A stretch of 64,000 nucleotides of DNA from Vondammii sp040505895 (GTDB taxonomy: Bacteria; Pseudomonadota; Gammaproteobacteria; Chromatiales; Chromatiaceae): assembly GCA_040505895.1 (NCBI GenBank), contig JBEVXU010000020.1, forward strand, positions 62,001-126,000, written 5' to 3'. The notes beneath the pieces are model-generated. The model had not been told where the DNA came from, did not search any database, and saw only the letters and a list, made by a program, of their open reading frames with translations. Below are positions 6,786 to 14,715 of the stretch, piece by piece. Position 1 is the first letter of the stretch. The number at the start of each line of letters is the position of its first letter. The translations under genes and the position numbers were made by a program.

Positions 6786-7331
6786 GTGGAGCCACTTAGA
6801 GGCACAACAATTCTCTCCATCCGGCGTAATGGCAAGGTGGTGATCGGTGGTGACGGCCAGGTCTCCATGGGTAATACGATAATGAAGGGTAACGCCCGCA
6901 AGGTGCGCCGACTCTACAAGAATCAGGTACTGGCCGGTTTTGCCGGTGCCACCGCCGATGCCTTTACCCTCTTCGAGCGCTTTGAGGGCAAGCTGGAGAA
7001 GCACCACGGCCACCTCACCCGCGCAGCAGTGGAACTGGCAAAGGATTGGCGCACCGACCGCGCCCTGCGCCGCCTTGAAGCGCTGCTGGTGGTGGCTGAC
7101 AAGACCGCCTCACTGATCATTACCGGTACCGGCGATGTGATCGAGCCCGAGGAGAGCCTGATGTCCATCGGCTCCGGCGGGCCTTTTGCCCAAGCGGCGG
7201 CCCGTGCCCTGCTGCAGAATACTGAACTGGACGCCCGATCTATCGTTGAGAAGGGCCTCGGCATTGCCGCCGACATCTGCGTCTATACCAATCATAATCT
7301 CACTATCGAGGAGCTGGACTGCGAGTCCTGA
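6786..7331 (+). CDS. hslV: ATP-dependent protease subunit HslV (ClpQ)
   Basis: 181 residues, the usual length. This is the N-terminal-nucleophile threonine peptidase core of the HslUV protease, which degrades misfolded and regulatory proteins in the cytoplasm. GTG at 6786 was chosen because it gives VEPLRG-TTILSIRRNG, where the TT pair is the conserved cleavage point exposing the catalytic threonine (residue 7). GAGG lies 9 bases upstream. GGDGQVSMG, GFAGATADAF and the GSGGPFAQAAARAL segment are typical of the family. It is followed after 15 bases by hslU and transcribed from a sigma32 promoter. Confidence 0.96.
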   Translation: MEPLRGTTILSIRRNGKVVIGGDGQVSMGNTIMKGNARKVRRLYKNQVLAGFAGATADAFTLFERFEGKLEKHHGHLTRAAVELAKDWRTDRALRRLEALLVVADKTASLIITGTGDVIEPEESLMSIGSGGPFAQAAARALLQNTELDARSIVEKGLGIAADICVYTNHNLTIEELDCES

Positions 7332-7346
7332 GCACCTTTAATAATT

Positions 7347-8684
7347 ATGTCTGAAATTACCCCCCAAGAGATTGTCCGCGAACTGGACAAACACATCATC
7401 GGCCAGTCCGATGCCAAACGCTCTGTTGCCATCGCCCTGCGTAACCGCTGGCGGCGTGGCCAGGTGGGCGACGAGCTGCGTAACGAGATTACCCCCAAGA
7501 ATATTCTGATGATCGGGCCGACCGGCGTCGGCAAGACCGAGATCGCCCGCCGTCTGGCAAAGCTGGCCAATGCCCCATTCATCAAGATTGAGGCGACCAA
7601 GTTTACCGAAGTTGGCTATGTTGGCCGTGATGTTGAGTCGATCATCCGCGATCTTGCTGATTCAGCGATAAAGATGGTGCGTGAACAGGCCATCGAAAAA
7701 GTACAGGATCAGGCTGCCGACGCCGCCGAGGAGCGGGTGCTGGATGCACTGCTGCCGGGCCCCACAAGCAGCAGCTGGGAAGGCGACGACAAGCCCGCCC
7801 CCCTCGCTACCTCTACCCGCGACAAATTTCGTATCAAGATCCGTAACGGCGAGATGGATGAGAAGGAGATCGAGATAGACGTCTCCGAGTCCCCTATGGG
7901 CGTGGAGATCATGGCCCCTCCCGGTATGGAGGAGATGACCAACCAGCTCCAGGGGATGTTCCAGAATCTCGGCAGCGGCCGTAGCCGCAAGCGCAAACTG
8001 CGCATCAAGGATGCCCTGAAGATCCTTCAGGACGAAGAGGCGGCCAAGCGCATCAACGATGATGACCTCAAGCTGAAAGCCCAGGAGATGGTGGAGCAGA
8101 ACGGCATCGTCTTCCTCGACGAGCTCGACAAGGTGGCCAGCCGCTCCGAGTACGGCGGCCCGGATGTCTCCCGCGAGGGAGTACAACGTGATCTGCTGCC
8201 ACTGGTGGAGGGCTGCACTGTCTCGACCAAGGCGGGCATGATCAAGACCGACCACATCCTCTTTATCGCCTCCGGTGCTTTTCACCTGTCAAAGCCGTCG
8301 GACCTGATCCCCGAACTGCAGGGACGTCTTCCGATTCGCGTCGAACTGCAGGCGCTGACCAGTGATGACTTTACCCGTATTCTCACCGAGCCCGATGCCT
8401 CGTTGACCGACCAGTACACTGCACTGATGGCCACCGAAAAGGTGACACTGGAGTTTAGCGAAAAGGGAATCTCCCGTATTGCAGAGATCGCCTGGCAGGT
8501 AAATGAGCACACCGAGAATATCGGTGCCCGCCGCTTGCACACTGTGATGGAGCGACTGTTGGAGAGCATCTCCTACACCGCTTCCGAGGTGCCCGGTTCC
8601 ACCGTCACTATCGATGAGGTCTACGTAGACAACAACCTCAAGGAGCTGGCGGCAGACGATGATCTGAGCCGGTTTATTCTGTAG
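7347..8684 (+). CDS. hslU: ATP-dependent protease ATPase subunit HslU (ClpY)
   Basis: 445 residues, full length. This AAA+ unfoldase feeds substrates to HslV. The Walker A motif GPTGVGKT is at 57-64, the substrate-gripping pore loop GYVG at 90-93 and Walker B IVFLDE at 254-259. The intermediate (I) domain lies between about 110 and 245. The C-terminal tail ends LSRFIL, the conserved segment that inserts into HslV to activate it. It is cotranscribed with hslV from the heat-shock promoter. Confidence 0.97.
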   Translation: MSEITPQEIVRELDKHIIGQSDAKRSVAIALRNRWRRGQVGDELRNEITPKNILMIGPTGVGKTEIARRLAKLANAPFIKIEATKFTEVGYVGRDVESIIRDLADSAIKMVREQAIEKVQDQAADAAEERVLDALLPGPTSSSWEGDDKPAPLATSTRDKFRIKIRNGEMDEKEIEIDVSESPMGVEIMAPPGMEEMTNQLQGMFQNLGSGRSRKRKLRIKDALKILQDEEAAKRINDDDLKLKAQEMVEQNGIVFLDELDKVASRSEYGGPDVSREGVQRDLLPLVEGCTVSTKAGMIKTDHILFIASGAFHLSKPSDLIPELQGRLPIRVELQALTSDDFTRILTEPDASLTDQYTALMATEKVTLEFSEKGISRIAEIAWQVNEHTENIGARRLHTVMERLLESISYTASEVPGSTVTIDEVYVDNNLKELAADDDLSRFIL

Positions 8685-8714
8685 CGGTCTATGCACAATA
8701 GCCCTGTAACGCGG

Positions 8715-8779
8715 TGTAAGTGCGAACCTGTTCGCGAAGAACGCACCCCGGAGCCGGTCGCGAACGAGTTCGCGCCTAC
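8715..8779. repeat. REP-type palindrome 1
   Basis: Two divergent arms, GTAAGTGCGAACCTGTTCGC and GCGAACGAGTTCGCGCCTAC, face each other across about 25 bases. It belongs to the same family as the elements at 9670, 10666, 13138, 30896 and 41440, which share the pattern GTAGGAGCGAACTTGTTCGCG. Confidence 0.75.
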
Positions 8780-8824
8780 AGAGACCTTGCGGTTTTTAGA
8801 CAAATTCATTTCAGGAGTTACACC

Positions 8825-9190
8825 ATGTCCAAGCATGTAGCAACAGAGCTGAACCTGCACCGCCAGTCCCGGGTGCTCGAAATCACCTTCGATGACGGCG
8901 CCCACTTTAATCTGCCGTGCGAGTATCTGCGGGTATTCTCCCCCTCTGCCGAGGTTCAGGGTCACGGCCCCGGCCAGGAGACCCTGCAGTTAGGCAAGGA
9001 GGATGTGAACATCGCCCATATCGATCCGGTGGGTAACTATGCCGTCTGTTTCCATTTCGATGACGAGCACAACACCGGCATCTACGCCTGGGACACCCTC
9101 TACGACCTCGGCGCCAACCAGGAGCAGAACTGGAAGAGTTACCTGGCACGTCTTGAGGCGGCGGGGCATAAGCGTAAAGAGCCAAATTGA
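8825..9190 (+). CDS. DUF971 family protein
   Basis: 121 residues. The compact domain with RVLEITFDDGAHFNLPCEYLRVFSPSAEV is characteristic of DUF971, a small family often encoded beside hslVU and ubi genes in gammaproteobacteria and related to domains in some Fe-S assembly and hydroxylase proteins. Its biochemical role is not established. The start at 8825 is preceded by AGGAG at 8813-8817. It is separated from hslU by a REP element, so it may have its own promoter. Confidence 0.88.
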   Translation: MSKHVATELNLHRQSRVLEITFDDGAHFNLPCEYLRVFSPSAEVQGHGPGQETLQLGKEDVNIAHIDPVGNYAVCFHFDDEHNTGIYAWDTLYDLGANQEQNWKSYLARLEAAGHKRKEPN

Positions 9191-9196
9191 GCTTTT

Positions 9197-9284
9197 GTGG
9201 TGTAATGCACTGCGCTTATTACACCCTACAGGCGACTACCGCCCTCGTACTTTAGGATGCAACAAGCGCAGTGCATTGCACCGG
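9197..9284. repeat. Long inverted repeat (GTGTAATGCACTGCGCTT type)
   Basis: The left arm at about 9198-9226 (GGTGTAATGCACTGCGCTTA at its start) and the right arm at 9255-9283 are imperfect inverted copies, matching at about 23 of 28 positions. They are separated by about 30 bases. This looks like a small non-autonomous repeat or transcription terminator. Its right end lies 12 bases before the start codon of the next gene. Confidence 0.65.
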
Positions 9285-9295
9285 CTCAATACCCG

Positions 9296-9628
9296 ATGAA
9301 TCACCACCAGCGCATCTGGCAGACGGTTCAACTCATCCCCCGGGGACGGGTTGCCGGCTATGGCCAGGTGGCGGATCTGGCCGGGTTGCCCGGCAGGGCA
9401 AGAATGGTGGGCAGTGCGCTGGGACAGGCACCTGACGAGATGTCCCTCCCCTGGTATAGAGTCCTTCGTAGTAACGGTCAGATAGCTTTCCCCATCGGCT
9501 CAAACAAGGCAGTGCTCCAGAAGGGGCTCCTCCAGGAAGAGGGTGTGGTGGTACTCAATAACCGTGTGAAGATGGGGGAGTTTTGCTGGCAACCCGATCT
9601 GACGGAGCTGCTGATGATGGAGTTTTAA
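9296..9628 (+). CDS. Alkyltransferase-like protein (ATL), DNA repair sensor
   Basis: 110 residues. It matches the C-terminal DNA-binding domain of O6-methylguanine-DNA methyltransferase, with the helix-turn-helix IPRGRVAGYGQVADLAGLPGRARMVGSAL. The active-site PCHRV is replaced by PWYRV, so tryptophan stands where the alkyl-accepting cysteine would be. This defines ATL proteins, which flip alkylated guanines and recruit nucleotide excision repair rather than repairing directly. ATG at 9296 gives the normal family N-terminus. The ribosome site is weak, and the leader is largely made of the upstream repeat. Confidence 0.9.
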   Translation: MNHHQRIWQTVQLIPRGRVAGYGQVADLAGLPGRARMVGSALGQAPDEMSLPWYRVLRSNGQIAFPIGSNKAVLQKGLLQEEGVVVLNNRVKMGEFCWQPDLTELLMMEF

Positions 9629-9669
9629 ACTACACCACGATGGTCACCACACAATCTCTGCCAAATTCC

Positions 9670-9755
9670 ATCGCGCTTCGAGAAAGCGCTCCTACAATCA
9701 AGCCACCACATACAGTCCACATGTTTCTGTAGAAGCGGTCTCTCGGACCGCGATG
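9670..9755. repeat. REP-type pair 2
   Basis: ATCGCGCTTCGAGAAAGCGC followed by TCCTAC (9670-9694) and GTAGAAGCGGTCTCTCGGAC followed by CGCGAT (9729-9753) are opposing REP units within the 275-base gap before ubiE. No gene is visible in the rest of that gap (9629-9903). Confidence 0.6.
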
Positions 9756-9903
9756 AACACCGCACAATCACTACCAAACTCCACCCCTCAAGCGCAGGGC
9801 TCCCACAGCACCTACCTCACTGCAGCAAAAACAAGTAGAATCTACGCCAAATCCGTGCCCAACAGCACATAAGCAATTCAGATCGACAGACGAGAAGTGT
9901 CCC

Positions 9904-10653
9904 ATGACAGATAAAGGCGCCACCCATTTCGGCTATGAAACGGTGCAGGAAGGCGAGAAAGCCAGCCGTGTGCGCGAGGTATTCGACTCGGTGGCCTCAC
10001 GCTACGACATCATGAACGACCTGATGTCGTTCGGTATACACCGCCTGTGGAAACGCTTCGCCGTGGAGCTGGCCGGCATTCGCCGCGGCCACAAGGTCCT
10101 CGACCTCGCATCAGGCACCGGTGATCTGGCCGCCCGTTTTGCTGGACTGGTCGGGCCGGAGGGTATGGTGGTGATGACCGATATCAACGCCGCCATGCTG
10201 GAGCAGGGGCGCATCCGCATGACCGATAACGGCCTGGTGGGCAATATCGGCTACACCCAGGTGAATGCCGAGGCGATCCCCTTTCCGGACAACAGCTTCG
10301 ACTGCATTACAATCGCCTTCGGTCTGCGCAACGTCACCGACAAGCAGCGTGCGCTGAATGAGATGCAGCGGGTACTTAAACCCGGTGGCCGGGTGTTGGT
10401 ACTGGAGTTCTCACACCCCCAGGGTGCCGCACTGAAGAGTGTCTACGACATCTACTCATTCAACCTGCTGCCGAAGATCGGCAAGATGGTGGCGGATGAT
10501 GAAGAGAGCTACCGCTACCTTGCGGAGTCGATCCGTATGCACCCCGATCAGGAGACCTTGAAGGAGATGATGGAAAAGGCCGGACTGGAGCGTTGCGACT
10601 ACCACAACCTGACCGGCGGTATCGTTGCGGTACACCGGGGATTTAAACTCTAA
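9904..10653 (+). CDS. ubiE: Ubiquinone/menaquinone C-methyltransferase UbiE
   Basis: 249 residues, the normal length. It transfers methyl from S-adenosylmethionine to C2 of the benzoquinol ring in ubiquinone (and menaquinone) synthesis. The family signature YDIMNDLMSFGIHRLWK is at 34-50, SAM motif I VLDLASGTGDLA at 65-76, and NVTDKQRALNEMQRVLKPGG lies further on. It opens a ubiE-ubiJ-ubiB cluster in which all three products act in quinone synthesis. A REP element lies between it and ubiJ. Confidence 0.97.
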   Translation: MTDKGATHFGYETVQEGEKASRVREVFDSVASRYDIMNDLMSFGIHRLWKRFAVELAGIRRGHKVLDLASGTGDLAARFAGLVGPEGMVVMTDINAAMLEQGRIRMTDNGLVGNIGYTQVNAEAIPFPDNSFDCITIAFGLRNVTDKQRALNEMQRVLKPGGRVLVLEFSHPQGAALKSVYDIYSFNLLPKIGKMVADDEESYRYLAESIRMHPDQETLKEMMEKAGLERCDYHNLTGGIVAVHRGFKL

Positions 10654-10665
10654 ATAATAGTCTTC

Positions 10666-10729
10666 GTAGGAGCGAACTTGTTCGCGATTGGCTCAGTGCC
10701 CAATTCATCGCGAACAAGTTCGCTCCTAC
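10666..10729. repeat. REP-type palindrome 3 (near-perfect)
   Basis: GTAGGAGCGAACTTGTTCGC (10666-10685) and GCGAACAAGTTCGCTCCTAC (10710-10729) are perfect inverted copies. This is the best-preserved member of the family and can be taken as the consensus. Confidence 0.85.
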
Positions 10730-10819
10730 TGGAGTATCAAAAAATCCGTCATCCCAATGTAAGCCGTGGTGACGGAGTAATTATTTCATAGGCATATTCG
10801 GCTGAAGTGAAAACAGACA

Positions 10820-11437
10820 ATGACCATCCACGATCTTACCTATGCCGGGCTAGAGGAGGCGATCAACCGCTACCTCGCCCTGGACCCTCATGCCGTTGAA
10901 CAGCTACGGCAGTATCATGGCCGGGTCATCGCCTTTGAAATGACCGGACTGGGTCAGACACTCTATTTCATACCCGGCCCGGCCCGGTTGCAGCTGCTCT
11001 CCAAATATGAGGGAGAGCCGGATTGTCGCCTACGTGGTACACCCTTTGCGCTCTTTCGTATGACTGATCAGCGGGCGAGCTCCGATCAGCTGTTTGACGG
11101 CACCGTGGAGATTAGTGGCGATACCGATCTGGCTCACAGCTTCGGCAAAATTCTTGCCGCCGTCGATATCGACTGGGAGGAGCAGCTCTCTCGCTATACC
11201 GGCGATATCGTCGCCCATGAGGTGGGCAACCTGTTCCGTGGTGTCAGCCACTGGGGCAGACGCAGCCTTGACACTCTCGGCCTCGACTTGCAGGAGTATC
11301 TCCAGGAGGAGCTGCAACTGCTGCCGATGAAGCCGGAGACCGACAGCTTTCTGAATCAGGTCGATACCTTGCGAAATGACGTCGAGCGACTGCAGGCACG
11401 CATTGAGCGCCTAAAACATAGAGGAGAATCCAAGTGA
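10820..11437 (+). CDS. ubiJ: Ubiquinone biosynthesis accessory factor UbiJ
   Basis: 205 residues. An N-terminal SCP2 lipid-binding fold (about 15-115) is followed by the helical region WEEQLSRYTGDIVAHEVGN and a C-terminal coiled coil (VDTLRNDVERLQARIERLK). UbiJ binds quinone intermediates through its SCP2 domain and organises the soluble Ubi complex with UbiK. Its place between ubiE and ubiB is diagnostic. Its stop codon overlaps the GTG start of ubiB, which suggests translational coupling. Confidence 0.93.
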   Translation: MTIHDLTYAGLEEAINRYLALDPHAVEQLRQYHGRVIAFEMTGLGQTLYFIPGPARLQLLSKYEGEPDCRLRGTPFALFRMTDQRASSDQLFDGTVEISGDTDLAHSFGKILAAVDIDWEEQLSRYTGDIVAHEVGNLFRGVSHWGRRSLDTLGLDLQEYLQEELQLLPMKPETDSFLNQVDTLRNDVERLQARIERLKHRGESK

Positions 11438-13089
11438 TCCGCCCTAGAGACGCCCTGCGCCTTCTGCATATCAACTGGGTACTGCTGCGCCATGGATTGG
11501 ATGAGGTGATCCTCGTCACCCATCTGTTCCGTCCGGTCCGCTTTATACTCTATCTCTCTCCCTGGTATTGGCTGCGGCGCAACAGTCTTCCCGCCTACCC
11601 GGTGCGGATGCGCCGTACACTGGAGGATCTCGGTCCCATCTTTGTCAAGTTTGGCCAGATTCTCTCCACTCGCCGTGACCTGCTCCCTGATGATATTGCC
11701 GAAGAACTGGCTCAGCTGCAGGATGCTGTGTCCCCCTTCTCCGGTATTGAGGCGCGCCGGATTGTCGAAAAGGCGTTTGGCCACCCCATTGAGGATGTGC
11801 TGGATGAGTTCGACGAAATACCGTTGGCCTCCGCCTCTATCGCCCAGGTTCACACCGCACGGCTGAAAAATGGCAAGCAGGTGGTGGTGAAGGTACTACG
11901 GCCCAATATCGAGAAGATAATCCGCCGCGATGTCGGCCTGCTCTATCTCATCGCCGGCCTCGCCAACCGCTACTGGAAAGAGGCCAAACGGCTGCACCCC
12001 CTACAAGTGGTCGCCGATTACGAAAAGACCATTTTCGATGAGCTCGATCTCCAGCGCGAAGCCGCCAACGCCTCTCAGTTACGACGTAACTGGGAGGGGA
12101 GTGACATCCTCTATGTGCCGGAGATTTACTGGGACTATACGCATAAGAATGTACTGGTGATGGAGCGCATTCATGGCACCCCGGTGGGTGATCTTGCCGC
12201 CCTCAAGGCCCAGAACATCAGCATGAAGCAGCTTGGCGAACAGGGGGTCGAGATCTTCTTCACTCAGGTGTTTCGCGATAACTTCTTCCACGCCGATATG
12301 CATCCCGGCAATATTTTTGTCGAGCCCAGTGGTCGCTATATTGCCGTCGATTTTGGTATCGTCGGCGCCCTCACCAGCGAAGATCAACGCTATCTGGCAG
12401 AGAACCTGCTCGCCTTTTTCAACCGCGACTACCGGCGAGTGGCTGAGCTGCATGTGGAGTCTGCATGGGTACCCAGGGGCACACGGGTGGAGGAGTTCGA
12501 GTCGGCGATTCGCTCCGTCTGCGAACCGATCTTCAACAGGCCTCTGAGTGAGATCTCCTTTGGTCACTTCCTGCTCAACCTGTTTCAGACCGCCCGCCGT
12601 TTCGACATGGAGGTTCAGCCTCAGCTGGTGCTGTTGCAGAAAACCCTGCTCTATATCGAGGGGCTTGGTCGTCAGCTCTACCCCGAGCTTGACCTCTGGT
12701 CCACCGCCAAGCCGTTTTTGGAGCGATGGATGAAGGAGCAGGTCGGCCCCAAGGCATTCGCCCGCAAGCTAAAGAAGAACCTACCGCAGATGACCGAGCA
12801 CGCCGCAGACATGCCGCTGCTTGCCCACAAGGTACTGAGTGACGCCGCCAACGGCCGACTGGAGCTGAAGTGGCAATCGGATGAACTGGAGAAGCTGCGC
12901 AGGGACCTGCTACAGAGCAGGCAGCAGACCGTAGCCTCCATCAGCGGTGGCGCCATGCTTATTTCCGGCTGCCTGATGCTGACTCTGGGGCCGAGCGTGC
13001 TGCTGCCTGCAACCATAGTGACTGTCGCCGGTATCGGTCTGGCCGTGACTGGTGGATTGGTGCTGGTTAACACCTTGCTGCGCAGCTAG
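11434..13089 (+). CDS. ubiB: Atypical kinase/ATPase UbiB
   Basis: 551 residues, full length. This membrane-bound protein-kinase-like ATPase is needed for ubiquinone synthesis, probably for delivering lipid intermediates. The family KxGQ motif (KFGQ, 72-75), alanine-rich loop PLASASIAQVH (130-140), catalytic lysine in VVVKVLRP (K153), HADMHPGNIF and VDFGIVG are all present. Two C-terminal membrane helices (about 505-550) anchor it. The GTG start overlaps the ubiJ stop by 4 bases, with AGAGGAGA upstream. Confidence 0.97.
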   Translation: MIRPRDALRLLHINWVLLRHGLDEVILVTHLFRPVRFILYLSPWYWLRRNSLPAYPVRMRRTLEDLGPIFVKFGQILSTRRDLLPDDIAEELAQLQDAVSPFSGIEARRIVEKAFGHPIEDVLDEFDEIPLASASIAQVHTARLKNGKQVVVKVLRPNIEKIIRRDVGLLYLIAGLANRYWKEAKRLHPLQVVADYEKTIFDELDLQREAANASQLRRNWEGSDILYVPEIYWDYTHKNVLVMERIHGTPVGDLAALKAQNISMKQLGEQGVEIFFTQVFRDNFFHADMHPGNIFVEPSGRYIAVDFGIVGALTSEDQRYLAENLLAFFNRDYRRVAELHVESAWVPRGTRVEEFESAIRSVCEPIFNRPLSEISFGHFLLNLFQTARRFDMEVQPQLVLLQKTLLYIEGLGRQLYPELDLWSTAKPFLERWMKEQVGPKAFARKLKKNLPQMTEHAADMPLLAHKVLSDAANGRLELKWQSDELEKLRRDLLQSRQQTVASISGGAMLISGCLMLTLGPSVLLPATIVTVAGIGLAVTGGLVLVNTLLRS

Positions 13090-13137
13090 TGTACTGATTA
13101 TGCGTTATGGTGCCGCACACAAATCCCATAACACGCT

Positions 13138-13202
13138 GTAGGAGCAAACTTGTTCGCGACGAACCTGCCCAGGAGCCGATCGTGAACAAGTTCGCTCCGT
13201 AC
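13138..13202. repeat. REP-type palindrome 4
   Basis: GTAGGAGCAAACTTGTTCGC and GTGAACAAGTTCGCTCCGTAC face each other downstream of ubiB and just before the start codon of the next gene. It belongs to the same family as the element at 10666. Confidence 0.78.
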
Positions 13203-13217
13203 GCCCCTCAGTAATCC

Positions 13218-14003
13218 ATGAAGCCACCGGGAAAAGAGCTCTACCGTGCCTATGATGAGCTTGGGATCGTTAGCGTTATTGAGGATGCCGGTAAGCGAGT
13301 GCTTACTTTTGGTAACGAGATAGAGCAGAGCGCCTACGACATCCAACAGCCGCTGCACCTCTACCACCGCTACACCCAGCTGATGCTACTCGGCTATCTG
13401 TTTGTCGACAGACCACACCACTGCACTCTCCTTGGTCTTGGCGGCGGCAGCCTGGCACGCACCCTCTTCCATCTATTGCCCCACTGCCATATTGATGCCG
13501 TTGAGCAGCGTGCGATAGTCGCCGAGGCGGCCCACCAGTGGTTCGACCTACCCCGGGATAAACGGCTCAATATCCATATTGCCGATGCCGGTGACTACCT
13601 TCTCAATAATCCACCGGCGACCGACCTCCTCTTCACCGACCTCTATCTCGCCGGCGGTATGGATAAGCAGCAGGCTCAGCAGAGCTACCTCGCCGCCTGC
13701 CGTTCGGCATTGAAACCGGGAGGGGTGCTGGTAGCCAATTTCTGGCTCGGCGCCGGCGCCACCAGCTTCGCCCTCAACCACTCACTGCAAGAGGTGTTCG
13801 ACCAGCAGACACTCACCGTTGATATCCCCGACGGCAACTGTGTCGCCTTCGCCTTTGACAGCGGTTTACCCAAGATCCAGCAGAAACAGTTTATCCACCA
13901 GGCAGAAATCCTGGGAAAGCAGATAGCAACACCCATGCAGCGTCAGGCCCGCCTCTTCTGCTACCAAAACCGCCAACAGCTGCGCCTCAGGCGAGGTTCT
14001 TAA
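13218..14003 (+). CDS. Spermidine synthase-like methyltransferase-fold protein
   Basis: 261 residues. The Rossmann-type nucleotide motif LLGLGGGSLARTLFHLLP (71-88), DAVEQRAIVAEAA and DLLFTDLYLAGG resemble polyamine synthases (aminopropyltransferases). The first beta-strand domain is short, as in the uncharacterised bacterial 'spermidine synthase-like' group. The substrate cannot be told from sequence, and a true spermidine synthase role is not certain. It stands alone between a REP element and a GC-rich hairpin. Confidence 0.75.
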   Translation: MKPPGKELYRAYDELGIVSVIEDAGKRVLTFGNEIEQSAYDIQQPLHLYHRYTQLMLLGYLFVDRPHHCTLLGLGGGSLARTLFHLLPHCHIDAVEQRAIVAEAAHQWFDLPRDKRLNIHIADAGDYLLNNPPATDLLFTDLYLAGGMDKQQAQQSYLAACRSALKPGGVLVANFWLGAGATSFALNHSLQEVFDQQTLTVDIPDGNCVAFAFDSGLPKIQQKQFIHQAEILGKQIATPMQRQARLFCYQNRQQLRLRRGS

Positions 14004-14024
14004 CTCAAGTTTCGGGGTTCATTA

Positions 14025-14061
14025 GCCCCCTCTCCCTCAGGGAGAGGGTTGGGGTGAGGGG
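14025..14061. terminator. GC-rich hairpin repeat, possible bidirectional terminator
   Basis: CCCTCTCCCTCAGGGAGAGGG (21 bases, 14028-14048) forms a strong hairpin and is followed by TTGGGGTGAGGGG. It lies between convergent genes. The same CCCTCTCCC / GGGAGAGGG / GGGTGAGGG unit is a familiar intergenic repeat in many proteobacteria. There is no T-run, so it may work in a Rho-independent-like way only weakly. Confidence 0.5.
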
Positions 14062-14136
14062 AGTTGAAAAGCTGACCCCTTTTAAGCTTGCGTCTTTGCG
14101 CGAGATAAAAGGTGTGTGGATGGCAATAGTGGGCCT

Positions 14137-14158
14137 AAGTAAGTGCCATTCGGGTTGG
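14137..14158. repeat. Short dispersed repeat (AAGTAAGTGxCATTxGGGTTxG)
   Basis: The 22-base block at 14137-14158 recurs with a few changes at 57179-57200. Both copies follow simple-sequence stretches rich in CTTTGCGTC or CTCTGTG. The function is unknown. Confidence 0.5.
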
Positions 14159-14175
14159 TACCCTTTCGAGAAGAG

Positions 14176-14715
14176 CTACCGCATCAATCCCGCTTCCACC
14201 TCATCCCGTTTCTCCCGCCCCACCAGTACTTCGATCAGCTCCAGTGCAAAGTCCATAGCGGTGCCCGGACCACGGGAGGTAATCACATTGCCGTCACGAA
14301 TCACCGCCGATTTCAGATCCACCTCCACCTGGGGCAGATTCATACCGTCGAGAACACCGGGATAACTGGTGGCACGACGCCCTTTCAGCAGGCCGGACCG
14401 GGCCAGCACCTTGGGGGCGGCGCAGATGGCGGCAACGTAGTTGCTGCGTTCCAGCAGCTCATGAATACGGGGGTCACGGTCGAGATAGTCGGCGCCCGGC
14501 AAGCCACCGGGGAGGATGATCATATCGAAGGATTGATCGAGTACCTCCGCCAAGCTGGTGTCCGGTATCAGGGTGACGCCGCGGCTGGCCACTACCGGCC
14601 CCTCCATCAGGCCGGCGGTTACTACTTCAATACCGGCTCGTCGCAGCAGGTCGATGAGGGTGACTGCTTCGAGTTCTTCGCAACCTTGAGCGAGGGGGAT
14701 GAGGGTTCTTGCCAC
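14176..14715 (-). CDS. DJ-1/PfpI family protein, YajL-like
   Basis: 179 residues. It shows the DJ-1 fold with the nucleophilic-elbow cysteine AAICAAP (C98) and the conserved glutamate in GCEELEAVT (E13/E14) that tunes it. YajL/DJ-1 proteins protect against oxidative and carbonyl stress; reported chaperone and deglycase activities are debated. Its first 94 bases overlap, out of frame, the 3' end of the upstream yibQ-like gene, so translation is probably coupled. It is the last gene of the gpmI-envC-ctpA-yibQ series. Confidence 0.88.
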   Translation of the reverse strand: MARTLIPLAQGCEELEAVTLIDLLRRAGIEVVTAGLMEGPVVASRGVTLIPDTSLAEVLDQSFDMIILPGGLPGADYLDRDPRIHELLERSNYVAAICAAPKVLARSGLLKGRRATSYPGVLDGMNLPQVEVDLKSAVIRDGNVITSRGPGTAMDFALELIEVLVGREKRDEVEAGLMR

